NCBI RefSeq assembly: GCF_022095675.1
Contig: NZ_JAHYSG010000088.1
Span: forward strand, 1 to 50,581
Length of the DNA: 50,581 nucleotides
Direction of reading: 5' to 3'
Source: Dactylosporangium sp. AC04546
GTDB taxonomy: Bacteria > Actinomycetota > Actinomycetes > Mycobacteriales > Micromonosporaceae
In this document: positions 16,937 to 27,148 of the stretch, one piece after another
Layout of the letters: every line of letters starts with the position of its first letter
Position numbering within the stretch: the stretch's first letter is position 1
Program-made: the position numbers and the translations under genes
The notes under the pieces: generated by a model
Databases searched by the model: none
What the model was told of the DNA's origin: nothing
The model's input: the letters and a program-made list of their open reading frames with translations, nothing else

Positions 16937-17069
16937 AGCCGGCAGTCTCCCGATCATGGGCGCGGAACGCCATCGGGAACACCGGTGATTTCGCCGATCC
17001 CGGATGCTCCCTGTGCTGCACACACTGACGGACGTCGAAGTAAGACCCCGAGCCAGAGGGAGTGCAGCC

Positions 17070-17927
17070 TTGCAACGACAACACCCCGCCACCCGGTTCC
17101 TCGTCCGTGCCGCCATGGTGCTCGCACTCATGGGGGCCGGGATCACGGCCGCCGCCGCCCCGGCGGTCGCGGACGAGATCGGCCAGGCACCCACCGCCAG
17201 CAACATCACCGGCAACGGCAGTTTCGCCACCACGTCGGAGAGCATCTCCAGCCTGGTCAGCGGCTTCGGGGGCGGCCGCGTGTACTACCCGACCACCGCC
17301 GGCAAGTACCCGGTGATCGCGATCTCCCCCGGCTTCACCGCCACCTGGTCCAGCCTGAGCTGGATCGGGCCGCGGCTGTCGTCGTGGGGCTTCGTCGTGG
17401 TCGGCATCGAGACGAACAGCATCTACGACCAGCCCGCCAGCCGCGGCAGCCAACTGCTCGCCGCACTGAACTGGGCCGTCAACTCGTCGTCGACCGCGGT
17501 GCGCTCGCGGGCCGACGGCAGCCGCCGCGGCGTCGCCGGCCACTCGATGGGCGGCGGCGGCACCCTGGAGGCGCTCGCCGCGGACACCACCGGGCTGGTC
17601 AAGGCCGGTGTGCCGATCGCGCCGTGGAACAGCGACAAGACGTGGAACAACGTGAGCGAGCCGGTCATCATCGTCGGCGGCCAGTCCGACACGGTCGCCC
17701 CGGTCTCGTCCCACTCGATCCCGTTCTACAACACCCTCGCGGGTCCGAAGTCGTACGTCGAGCTGACCGGGGCGAGCCACTTCTTCCCGCAGTCGACGAA
17801 CGCCACCCTGTCCCGTGCCCTGGTGGCCTGGTTCAAGCGCTGGCTGAACCAGGACTCCCGCTTCACCCCGTACACCTGCGGCTTCTCCGGCGTCGCGGTG
17901 TCGGACTTCCGCAGCAACGCCTGCTAG
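17070..17927 (+). CDS. Secreted polyester hydrolase (cutinase / type I PET-hydrolase family)
   Basis: 285 residues from TTG 17070, which has AGAGGGAG upstream. The signal peptide ends at about residue 34 (AVA/DE). The mature part follows the actinobacterial cutinase/LCC pattern: 'VSGFGGGRVYYP', 'ISPGFTATWSSLSWIG' and the nucleophile motif 'GHSMGGGG' (Ser159). Asp207 lies in 'GGQSDTVAPV' and His237 in 'GASHFFP'. The oxyanion residues are Phe89 and Met160, and Trp186 lies in 'APWNSDKTW'. Cys270 and Cys285 form the single expected C-terminal disulfide. His before the catalytic Ser and one disulfide mark it as type I, not IsPETase-like. It should hydrolyse cutin-like or synthetic polyesters outside the cell; PET activity is not shown by sequence alone. 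Confidence 0.88.
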   Translation: MQRQHPATRFLVRAAMVLALMGAGITAAAAPAVADEIGQAPTASNITGNGSFATTSESISSLVSGFGGGRVYYPTTAGKYPVIAISPGFTATWSSLSWIGPRLSSWGFVVVGIETNSIYDQPASRGSQLLAALNWAVNSSSTAVRSRADGSRRGVAGHSMGGGGTLEALAADTTGLVKAGVPIAPWNSDKTWNNVSEPVIIVGGQSDTVAPVSSHSIPFYNTLAGPKSYVELTGASHFFPQSTNATLSRALVAWFKRWLNQDSRFTPYTCGFSGVAVSDFRSNAC

Positions 17928-18412
17928 AAGCGAGTCACATCGAGCAGATGGTGCTCGCCCTCGTGAACCGTGTGCCGGCCGAGCCACAGCAGTGTGCGCT
18001 CGGCCGGCTCCGGCCACGGGTACCGCCCGGTCCGCGCAAGCTCGGCGGTACTCAACACCTCGAACGAGGCCGCGAGCGCCGAGGCCGCGACCGACAGCGC
18101 GGCCAGCACCAGCGAAGGGTCCTGGTCGTTGTAGGCGTCGGCGACGACCCGCTCCTCCCGCCCCATCGGCGCGAACTCCGGCCGGTCCTCCCGCAGCCCC
18201 AGCATCAGCCGCTCCCGCTGCACCACGAACACGTCCCGCACGTGGCAGGTGTACTCCAGCGGCGACCAGACGTCCGGGGCCGGACGCCTGCGGGCCTCCG
18301 GCACCGCGGCGAGCGCCGCCGCGAACCGCGCACCGAAACCCCGCAGCCGCTGCGGCACCGCCCCGGCGGCGACGCCGGCATAGTCGAAGCCGCACTCCTC
18401 GCAGCGATCCAT
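17924..18412 (-). CDS. DinB-like (DfsB) four-helix protein
   Basis: 162 residues from ATG 18412 ('MDRCEECGFDY'); the longer frame adds an unconvincing basic extension. 'WSPLEYTCHVRDVFVVQRER' and the C-terminal 'LLWLGRHTVHEGEHHLLD' carry the spaced His residues that bind metal in the DinB superfamily. Some members are thiol-dependent transferases or isomerases (mycothiol S-transferases), which could apply in an actinobacterium. The N-terminal CxxC is notable. It is convergent with the polyester hydrolase, and both stops use the same CTAG. Confidence 0.78.
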   Translation of the reverse strand: MDRCEECGFDYAGVAAGAVPQRLRGFGARFAAALAAVPEARRRPAPDVWSPLEYTCHVRDVFVVQRERLMLGLREDRPEFAPMGREERVVADAYNDQDPSLVLAALSVAASALAASFEVLSTAELARTGRYPWPEPAERTLLWLGRHTVHEGEHHLLDVTRF

Positions 18413-18475
18413 CCCGCCACGGTACGGCCGGGTCCGCCGTCCCCGATCGGTCCAATCGGCGACGAGCGGACTCCG

Positions 18476-18486
18476 TGAAACTTTCG
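18476..18486. promoter_or_regulatory. GAAA-N-TTTC operator-like element
   Basis: TGAAACTTTCG lies between the DinB-like gene start (18412) and the LacI gene stop (18506). It differs at two positions from the perfect palindrome TGAAAGTTTCA at 25437-25447 upstream of the xylanase gene. Confidence 0.35.
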
Positions 18487-18505
18487 CGCCGAGCATGGCA
18501 ACATT

Positions 18506-19543
18506 TCAGAGCGGCGGGGCGGTGCTGCCGCGGACCACGAGGGTCGTCGCCAGCTCGACGCGGCCGGGGTCGGGCTCCTCGCCGGCGGCCAGCGCCAGGA
18601 CCATCCGGGCCGCGGCCGCCCCCATCTCGGCGAACGGCTGGCGGACGGTGGTCATGGGCGGGCCGCACCAGCGGGTGACCTCGATGTCGTCGAAGCCGAT
18701 GACGCTCAGCCGGTCCGGGATGGCGACGCCGAGCTGGCGGGCCGCCTCGTAGACGCCCAGGGCCTGCAGGTCGTCGCCGCAGAGGATCGCGGTCGGCGGG
18801 TCCGGCAGCCGCAGCAGCGACAACCCCAGCGCCAGGCCGTCCTCGAAGCAGAACGTGCCGTTGCGCACCAGCGACGGGTCGAACGGCACCCCCGCCGCGT
18901 CCATCGCCGCCCGGCAGGCCTCCAGGCGGGCCCGGGCGCACAGGTACTCGACCGGGCCGGTGATCACCGCGATCCGCCGGTGCCCCAGGTCGAGCAGGTG
19001 GCGGGTGGCGGCGATCCCGCCGCTCCAGTTCGTCGCGCCGACCGACGGCGTCGGGTGCATCGGCTCGCCGGTCGGGTCGAGCACGACGAGCGGGATGCCA
19101 CTGGCCGTGAGCTGCTCGTACTGCCGCGGGCTGAGCGCCGAGTGGACCGCGATCACGCCGGCCGGGCGGCGGGCGACGAGCCGGTCGGCGGTGAGCCGCC
19201 CGGCGCTGCCGCGGGCCTGCAGGTCGGTGAACCCGACGGCCAGGCCGCGGTCGCGCACGACCTCCTCGACCCCCCGCATGATCTCCATCGCGAGGTGGCT
19301 CTCCAGGCCGAAGAACGCCACCTCGACGCTCTTCGACGGGCTCGTCGCCTCCGGCCGCCGGTAGCCGTGCTCGCGCAGCAGGGCCTCGACCCGCTCGCGG
19401 GTGTCGACGGCGATGCCGGCCCGACCGTTCAGAACTTTCGAAACGGTCGGCGGCGACACCCCGGCCAGCTCCGCGATGGCCGCCACGGTGACCTCACCCC
19501 GGCGCCGCCCGGATCGCTGCTCGTGCGCGTTCTTCCCAGCCAC
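18506..19543 (-). CDS. LacI-family regulator of the xylan-type locus
   Basis: 345 residues. The HTH 'VTVAAIAELAGVSPPTVSKV' with hinge 'LNGRAGIAVDTRERVEALL' is followed by a periplasmic-binding-protein-like sensor ending 'PMTTVRQPFAEMGAAAARM', typical of LacI. It is divergent from the sugar ABC operon starting at 19731, whose start point carries two inverted repeats, so it is the likely repressor. The inducer is presumably a xylo-oligosaccharide or aldouronate, inferred from the xylanase at the end of the locus. Confidence 0.92.
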   Translation of the reverse strand: MAGKNAHEQRSGRRRGEVTVAAIAELAGVSPPTVSKVLNGRAGIAVDTRERVEALLREHGYRRPEATSPSKSVEVAFFGLESHLAMEIMRGVEEVVRDRGLAVGFTDLQARGSAGRLTADRLVARRPAGVIAVHSALSPRQYEQLTASGIPLVVLDPTGEPMHPTPSVGATNWSGGIAATRHLLDLGHRRIAVITGPVEYLCARARLEACRAAMDAAGVPFDPSLVRNGTFCFEDGLALGLSLLRLPDPPTAILCGDDLQALGVYEAARQLGVAIPDRLSVIGFDDIEVTRWCGPPMTTVRQPFAEMGAAAARMVLALAAGEEPDPGRVELATTLVVRGSTAPPL

Positions 19544-19617
19544 GACGGCATTCTAAGCACGTCCGGCCAACATCGAAGGGGCTCGCTGGGAAAGTCGGGC
19601 GAGCGGATCGACGGGCA

Positions 19618-19646
19618 TTGACGAAGACGGGCGTCGATCGTAGCGT
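19618..19646 (+). promoter_or_regulatory. Promoter of the first sugar ABC operon
   Basis: TTGACG (19618-19623), a 17-base spacer and TAGCGT (19641-19646) form a good housekeeping-type promoter. The expected start is near 19653, about 78 bases before the TTG at 19731. Confidence 0.65.
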
Positions 19647-19648
19647 GA

Positions 19649-19671
19649 GGAAACATTTCCGGAATCTTTCC
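19649..19671. promoter_or_regulatory. Tandem inverted repeats at the ABC operon start point (putative LacI operator)
   Basis: GGAAACATTTCC (19649-19660) and GGAATCTTTCC (19661-19671) are two adjacent inverted repeats covering the expected transcription start. This position suits repression by the divergent LacI protein. Confidence 0.6.
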
Positions 19672-19730
19672 GTGCGCCGGGGCCCGCCCAGCCCCGGCTG
19701 ATCACCCCTGCCCAGCGAAGGGAACGGGCC

Positions 19731-20708
19731 TTGACGCAGACGCAACGCCGGCCGGCGGTGACACCCACCGCGGCGGCCGAGACCCGGGGACGGCCGCGGT
19801 GGTACCGCCTGAGCCGCGACCGGGTGCTGCTGCTCGCCACGGTGCCCGGCCTGGCGGTGCTGCTCACGTTCCACTACCTGCCGCTGCTGGGCAACGTCAT
19901 CGCCTTCCAGGACTTCCAGCCGTACCTCGGGACCCTGCACAGCCCGTGGAACGGCTGGGCGAACTTCGAGGTGCTCACGAGCGGCGACCCGCAGTTCGTC
20001 ACGGCGCTGGGCAACACCCTGGTGATCATGCTGCTGCAGATCGGCGTGGTGTTCACCGTGCCGATCGCCCTGGCCCTGCTGCTCGACAGCCTGATCACCG
20101 AGCGGTGGAAGCGGATCGTGCAGACGGTGCTGTACCTGCCGCACTTCCTGTCCTGGGTGATCGTCGTGTCCATCTTCAACGAGCTGCTCGGCGGCAGCGG
20201 CCCGCTGAACACCTTCCTGCGCCGCCACGACCTGGCCACCGTCGACATCATCGGCAACGCCGCGGTGTTCCAGGAGCTCATCACCGGCCAGGTGCTGTGG
20301 AAGGAGGCCGGCTGGGCGATGATCCTGTTCCTGGCCGCGCTGTCGCGGATCGACCCGGAGCTCTACGAGGCGTCGGCCGTCGACGGCGCCGGCAAGGCCC
20401 GCCAGCTGTGGCACATCACGCTGCCCGGGTTGCGCAGCGTCATCGTCCTGCTGCTCATCCTGCGGCTCGGCGACGCGCTCACCGTCGGCTTCGAGCAGAT
20501 CCTGCTCCAGCAGCAGGCAGTCGGCGTCGACGCCAGCGAGGTCCTCGACACCTACGTCTACAACCACGGCGTCGTCATGGGCGACTGGGGCGTCAGCGCC
20601 GCCGTCGGCCTGGTCAAGGGCCTGGTCGGGGTGGTGCTGGTGCTGGGCGCCAACCGGCTCGCCCACGCGTTCGGCGAGCCCGGCCTCTACCAGCGGAGCC
20701 CACGGTGA
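19731..20708 (+). CDS. Sugar ABC transporter permease (LplB-like)
   Basis: 325 residues from TTG 19731 with AAGGGA upstream. It has about six membrane spans and the permease EAA-type loop 'YEASAVDGAGKARQLWHITLPG'. The opening 'LLLATVPGLAVLLTFHYLPLLGNVIAFQDF' is typical of LplB-type permeases, known in Paenibacillus xylan loci for aldouronate uptake. It is first in the operon and overlaps the next permease gene by GTGA. No ATPase gene is nearby. Confidence 0.92.
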   Translation: MTQTQRRPAVTPTAAAETRGRPRWYRLSRDRVLLLATVPGLAVLLTFHYLPLLGNVIAFQDFQPYLGTLHSPWNGWANFEVLTSGDPQFVTALGNTLVIMLLQIGVVFTVPIALALLLDSLITERWKRIVQTVLYLPHFLSWVIVVSIFNELLGGSGPLNTFLRRHDLATVDIIGNAAVFQELITGQVLWKEAGWAMILFLAALSRIDPELYEASAVDGAGKARQLWHITLPGLRSVIVLLLILRLGDALTVGFEQILLQQQAVGVDASEVLDTYVYNHGVVMGDWGVSAAVGLVKGLVGVVLVLGANRLAHAFGEPGLYQRSPR

Positions 20709-21547
20709 AAGCCCTCAAGGCCCTGGTCCTGACCCTGTGCTGCGCGCTGGTGGTGGTGCCGTTCGTCGGCATCGTCGCCACCAGCCTCTCCACCCGCGAA
20801 CAGATCGTCAACGCCGGTGGCTTCGTCATCGTCCCCGACGAGATCACCTTCGCCGCCTACGAAGCGCTGTTCACCGGCGGCGTGGTGCCCCGGGCCGTCG
20901 GCGTGAGCGTCTTCATCACGGTCGTCGGCACGGCGCTGAGCCTGGCGACGACCACGCTGCTGGCCTACGGGCTCAGCCGGCCGGGCTCGCTCGGGCACCG
21001 GCCGGTGCTCTCGCTCGTCGTCGGCGCGCTGCTGTTCACGCCCGGCATCATCCCGGGGTACCTCACCGTCAGCATCCTCGGCCTGCTCGACTCCTACTGG
21101 GCCGTGATCCTGCCGGCGGTGGTCAGCGCGTTCAACGTCGTGATCCTGCGCGCGTTCTTCATGGAGATCCCCGCCGAGCTTGTGGAGAGCGCCCGCATCG
21201 ACGGCGCCGGCGACTGGCAGATCCTCACCCGGATCGTGCTGCCGCTGTCCAAGGCGGTGCTGTCCGTCATCGGGCTGTTCTACGCCGTCGGCTACTGGAA
21301 CGCCTTCTTCACCGCGCTGCTGTACCTCAACGACGCGGCCAAATGGCCCGTCCAGCTCGTCCTGCGCACCTACGTCGTGAACCAGCAGCAGCTCGGCGTC
21401 GACCAGGTCGGCGCCGGGAGCCTGCCCCCGCAGGAGGCGCTGCAGATGGCGATCCTCGTCATCTCGATCGTGCCGATCCTGCTGGTCTACCCGTTCGTGC
21501 AACGCCACTTCACCAAGGGCGTCCTGGTGGGCGCCGTCAAGGGCTGA
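20705..21547 (+). CDS. Sugar ABC transporter permease (YtcP/LplC-like)
   Basis: 280 residues from GTG 20705, which overlaps the previous stop. About six membrane spans. The cytoplasmic loop 'VESARIDGAGDWQILTRIVLPL' contacts the ATPase. The ending 'PFVQRHFTKGVLVGAVKG' is a hallmark of this permease branch. It pairs with the preceding gene to form the channel for an oligosaccharide. Confidence 0.92.
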   Translation: MKALKALVLTLCCALVVVPFVGIVATSLSTREQIVNAGGFVIVPDEITFAAYEALFTGGVVPRAVGVSVFITVVGTALSLATTTLLAYGLSRPGSLGHRPVLSLVVGALLFTPGIIPGYLTVSILGLLDSYWAVILPAVVSAFNVVILRAFFMEIPAELVESARIDGAGDWQILTRIVLPLSKAVLSVIGLFYAVGYWNAFFTALLYLNDAAKWPVQLVLRTYVVNQQQLGVDQVGAGSLPPQEALQMAILVISIVPILLVYPFVQRHFTKGVLVGAVKG

Positions 21548-21588
21548 CCTCGCAGAGACCTTCGCAAGAACTTCGCAAAGGGAGAGCC

Positions 21589-23244
21589 ATGCCAACCAGA
21601 CGAACGCTGCTGCGCGGCGCCGCCGCCGCGGCCGTGAGCGGTCCGCTGCTCGCCGCCTGCGGCGACGGCGACACCGGCAGCCAGAACACCACCGAACGCA
21701 ACCAGGGCGTCAAGCTGCCCGCCTACGCGCCGTCGACCGTCGTCAAGCCCGACCTGCCGGGCAACGCCGACGGCCTGCTCGACGCGTTCCTGTCCTACCC
21801 CGACCCGCCGGTGCAGCAGTTCACCGGCCCGCCGCTCAAGGGCGGCACGGTGTCGGCGTTCGTGCTCACCGGCTCGCCGGTGCCGCCGCCCAAGGAGAAC
21901 AACCCGTTCTGGCAGGAGCTCGACAAGCGGCTCGGCACCGAGCTGAAGCTCACCATCACGCCGAGCGCCGAGATGGCGGCCAAGTTCTCCACCCTCATCA
22001 CCGGCGACGACCTGCCCGACCTCATCGTGCCGGCGCTGTTCCTGCCCAACGGGGTGCCCGCCGGCATCGGCAACCTGCCGCAGTGGATGGCGACGAAGTG
22101 CACCGACCTCACCGAGTACCTCGGCGGCGACGCGGTCAAGGAGTACCCGAACCTCGCCGCGATCTCGACCGCCGCCTGGAAGCAGTGCGTGTACAACGGC
22201 GGCATCTACGGCGTGCCCGTCCCCCGCGGCGTCGCCGGCACCCTCATGTTCCGCCGCGACGACCTCGTCCAGAAGCTCGGCGTCGACCCGGACCCGAAGA
22301 GCTTCGCCGAGTTCCGCGACTTCTGCCGCAAGGTGACCGACGCCAAGGCGAACCGGTGGGCGATCGTCAACGCCGGCGGCCTGATGTTCCTGGTCCAGCA
22401 GATGCTCGGCGGGCCCAACGGCTGGCGGTGGGACGGCACGAAGCTCACCCACCAGGTCGAGAGCGAGGAGTTCCGCAAGGCGCTGTCGGACGTGGTGGCG
22501 ATGTACAAGGAGGGCGTCGTCCACCCGGACAGCTTCGCCAACAACGCGCCGACGAAGCGCTGGTTCAACGCGGGCGAGGCGGTGCTCACCGCCGACCGGT
22601 ACACGGCCTGGCCGCAGTACTACGCCGAGAACGTCGCCGGCCCGGCCTTCAGGATCAGCGGGATGCGGCCGCCGAAGTACGACGGCGGCGGCTTCGCGTC
22701 GACCTGGCAGTCCAGCGCGGGCGCCACGAACAACTTCACCGTGTTCAAGAAGGCCGACAAGGGCCGGATCAAGGAGCTGCTGACCCTCTGCAACTACCTG
22801 GCCGCCCCGTTCGGCACCGCGGAGTTCCTGTTCCGCCGCTACGGCGTGGCCGGCACGCACTACACCATGCAGAACGGCGGGCCGGTCTACACGCAGGCCG
22901 GCGTCACGCAGACCGCGCTCGGTGTGCGGTACATCGTCGACGCGCCCGACGCCATCTTCATCCCCGGCAACCCGGAGGCGACGAAGAGCTCGTACGAGTA
23001 CCAGAAGGCCGTCATCGCCACCTCGGTCCCGGACCCGGTGATCGCGAACGGCCTCTTCTCCGACGAGTGGTCGCGCAAGCAGCCGGTGCTCGGCGGCATC
23101 GTCAACAACGGCCAGAACGACATCATCGCCGGCCGCCAGCCGCTGTCCCACCTCGACGAGATGATCAAGAACTGGCGGTCGCAGGGCGGCGACAAGGTCC
23201 GCCAGGAGTTCACCGAGCAGTTGCAGAAGCTCGGCGTCAAGTGA
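21589..23244 (+). CDS. Extracellular solute-binding lipoprotein (LplA-like, family 1)
   Basis: 551 residues from ATG 21589 with AAAGGGAG upstream. The signal peptide 'MPTRRTLLRGAAAAAVSG' carries a twin-arginine and leads to the lipobox 'LLAAC', so it is probably Tat-exported and lipid-anchored. Its length and internal motifs ('NNPFWQELDKRLG', 'TTGDDLPDL'-like region, 'YGVPVPRG') fit LplA-type binding proteins for long oligosaccharides. It is third in the operon and supplies substrate to the two permeases. Confidence 0.92.
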   Translation: MPTRRTLLRGAAAAAVSGPLLAACGDGDTGSQNTTERNQGVKLPAYAPSTVVKPDLPGNADGLLDAFLSYPDPPVQQFTGPPLKGGTVSAFVLTGSPVPPPKENNPFWQELDKRLGTELKLTITPSAEMAAKFSTLITGDDLPDLIVPALFLPNGVPAGIGNLPQWMATKCTDLTEYLGGDAVKEYPNLAAISTAAWKQCVYNGGIYGVPVPRGVAGTLMFRRDDLVQKLGVDPDPKSFAEFRDFCRKVTDAKANRWAIVNAGGLMFLVQQMLGGPNGWRWDGTKLTHQVESEEFRKALSDVVAMYKEGVVHPDSFANNAPTKRWFNAGEAVLTADRYTAWPQYYAENVAGPAFRISGMRPPKYDGGGFASTWQSSAGATNNFTVFKKADKGRIKELLTLCNYLAAPFGTAEFLFRRYGVAGTHYTMQNGGPVYTQAGVTQTALGVRYIVDAPDAIFIPGNPEATKSSYEYQKAVIATSVPDPVIANGLFSDEWSRKQPVLGGIVNNGQNDIIAGRQPLSHLDEMIKNWRSQGGDKVRQEFTEQLQKLGVK

Positions 23245-23267
23245 GCGTGCAAGTCAGGTGAGCGTGC
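23241..23267 (+). repeat. Short direct repeat around the oxidoreductase start
   Basis: GTGAGCGTGC occurs at 23241-23250 and again at 23258-23267. The second copy is the start codon region of the oxidoreductase gene. The first GTG only opens a six-codon frame ending at TGA. Confidence 0.6.
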
Positions 23268-24298
23268 GGATCGCGGTCGTCGGGACCGGCAACATCGCGC
23301 GGATCCACGTCGAGGCGCTGCGGGAGCTCGGCGACCGGGTCACCGTCGTGGCCGGGGTGGACATCGACGAGGCCCGGGCCCGCGAGTTCTGTGCGGCGCA
23401 CGGGATCCCGCGCGCCGGCGCGGACCTGCCGGCGGTCCTGGCCGCCACCCGCCCGGACCTCGTCCACGTGTGCACCCCGCCGGGCGCGCACCTGGACGCG
23501 GCCCGGGCCGCCCTCGCGGCCGGCGCGCACGTGCTGGTCGAGAAGCCGCCGACGCTGACCCTGCGGGAGTTCGACGAGCTCGCCGCGGCCGGCCCGGTCG
23601 CCACCGTCTTCCAGCACCGCTTCGGCGCCGGGGTACAGCGTCTCAGGGCGGCGGACTTCGGCCGCCCGCTCGTCGCCCAGTGCGACACGAGCTGGTTCCG
23701 GCCGCAGGAGTACTTCGACGTCCCGTGGCGCGGCAACTGGGACACCGAGGGCGGCGGCCCGACGATGGGCCACGGCATCCACCAGATGGACCTGCTGCTG
23801 GCCGTGCTCGGCGACTGGACCGAGGTGCGGGCCGTGGCCCGGCGGCAGGCCCGCCGGGTCGCGACCGAGGACCTGTCGCTCGCGCTCGTCGAGTTCGACA
23901 GCGGCGCCGTGGCGAGCGTGGTCAACAGCGTGCTGTCGCCGCGCGAGGAGAGCCGGCTGCGCTTCGACTTCGAGCGGGCCACCGTCGAGCTGACCCACCT
24001 CTACGGCTACGGCGACGACGACTGGCGGGTCACCCCGGCGCCGGGCCACGAGGCGGCGTGGACCGGCCCGAGCGGGGCGAGCGGGCACCGCGCGCAGTTC
24101 GCGGCGGTGCTCGACGCCCTGGTAGCCGGCGAGCCGCTGCCGGTGACCGCGGCCGAGGCCCGCCGGACGCTGAGCCTCGTCGCCGCCATCTACGCGTCGG
24201 CCTTCACCGGCCGGCCGGTCCGGCCCGCCGACGTCGGGCCGGGCAGCCCCTTCTACGACCGCATGCAGGGCTCCGGCCCGCCTTGGGAGGCACCGTGA
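23258..24298 (+). CDS. Gfo/Idh/MocA-family sugar oxidoreductase
   Basis: 346 residues from GTG 23258. The N-terminal Rossmann fold has 'VVGTGNIARIHVEAL' at 7-21. The family 'EKPPTL' with its catalytic Lys lies near residue 96. The C-terminal beta-sheet domain includes the conserved 'GHGIHQMDLLL' with a catalytic His. Such enzymes use NAD(P) to oxidise or reduce sugars or sugar acids. In this operon it probably processes imported sugars. It is coupled to the next gene through GTGA. Confidence 0.88.
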   Translation: MSVRIAVVGTGNIARIHVEALRELGDRVTVVAGVDIDEARAREFCAAHGIPRAGADLPAVLAATRPDLVHVCTPPGAHLDAARAALAAGAHVLVEKPPTLTLREFDELAAAGPVATVFQHRFGAGVQRLRAADFGRPLVAQCDTSWFRPQEYFDVPWRGNWDTEGGGPTMGHGIHQMDLLLAVLGDWTEVRAVARRQARRVATEDLSLALVEFDSGAVASVVNSVLSPREESRLRFDFERATVELTHLYGYGDDDWRVTPAPGHEAAWTGPSGASGHRAQFAAVLDALVAGEPLPVTAAEARRTLSLVAAIYASAFTGRPVRPADVGPGSPFYDRMQGSGPPWEAP

Positions 24299-25202
24299 CC
24301 GAACCTGTTCCCGCCGGGTTGGCGCTCACCCACGAGCACGACCGGTCGCTGCGCGTGTCGTGGCGCGGCGGCGAGCTGTTCCGCTACGTCCACGGGCCGT
24401 GGGACGCCCGCGTGGAGTCGCCGAAGCCGTACCTGCACCCGATCCGCACGCTGTCGGGGCGCGAGGTCAGCCTGTACCGCCCGCACGACCACGTGTGGCA
24501 CAAGGGCCTGTCGATCGCGCTCAGCAACGTCGGCCGGGAGAACTTCTGGGGCGGCCCGACCTACCTGCGCGACCTCGGCGGCTACGCGCAGCTGCCCAAC
24601 AACGGCAGCCAGGACCACGCCGGGTTCGAGGAGATCTCCACGGACGATTCGGCGGTACTGCTGGTGCAGCGCCTCGACTGGACCGCCGAGCGCGGCGGGC
24701 CGGTCCTCGCCGAGCGCCGCTCCCTCGCCGTGACCGTGCGGCCGGACGCCGGGGCCTGGCGCCTGGAGGTGGCGACCGAGCTGCGCAACGTCAGCGGCGC
24801 CGGCCTGGCGATCGGCAGCCCGCAGACGGAGGGGCGCGCGGGCGCCGCCTACAGCGGCCTGTTCTGGCGCGGCCCGCGCAGCTTCAGCGGCGGCACCGTG
24901 CGCACCGCGACCGCCGAGGGTACCGACGAGCTCAACGGCACGGCCGCGCCGTGGCTCGCCTTCACCGGCCGCCACGACACGGACGGGGCGTCCTCGACGC
25001 TCGTCTTCGCCGATCACCCGGACAACCCCGGCCACCCGACGCCGTGGTTCGTCCGCAGCGGCGTGTACGCCGTGGTCTGCCCGGCCCCGTTCGCCCTGCG
25101 CCCGGTCGAGCTGGCCGCGGGTGCCACTCTCGCCCTGCGCTACGCGGTGGTGGTGGCCGACGGCGAGTTCGACGCCCCGGCCTGCGAGCAGCTGGCCGCC
25201 TG

Positions 25203-25206
<4 letters not shown>
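24295..25206 (+). CDS. DUF6807 ('PmoA family') protein
   Basis: 303 residues from GTG 24295, which has GGGAGG upstream and overlaps the previous stop. It carries motifs of the family often mislabelled PmoA: 'RPHDHVWHKGLSIALSNVG', 'NNGSQDHAGFEEI', 'RNVSGAGLAIGSPQTEGR' and 'DHPDNPGHPTPWFVR'. It is not a methane mono-oxygenase subunit and has no membrane spans. The family is common in plant-polysaccharide loci beside Gfo/Idh/MocA genes, but its reaction is not established. It probably acts on the same sugar as the upstream oxidoreductase. Confidence 0.82.
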
Positions 25207-27045
<1,839 letters not shown>

Positions 27046-27061
27046 CGCAACCCCTCGAACC

Positions 27062-27098
27062 GCCGCCGCGGAGGCTCCACGGTCGCCTCCGCGGCGGC
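27062..27098 (+). terminator. Stem-loop terminator after the xylanase gene
   Basis: A 14-bp perfect inverted repeat (27062-27075 with 27085-27098) and a 9-base loop lie 17 bases past the stop. There is no strong U-tract, as is usual in actinobacteria. It may also serve the convergent AraC gene. Confidence 0.75.
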
Positions 27099-27148
27099 TC
27101 CGTGTCCGGGGACCGCGTCGCTGCTGAGGCGCACCGGCGCGGTGAGCC

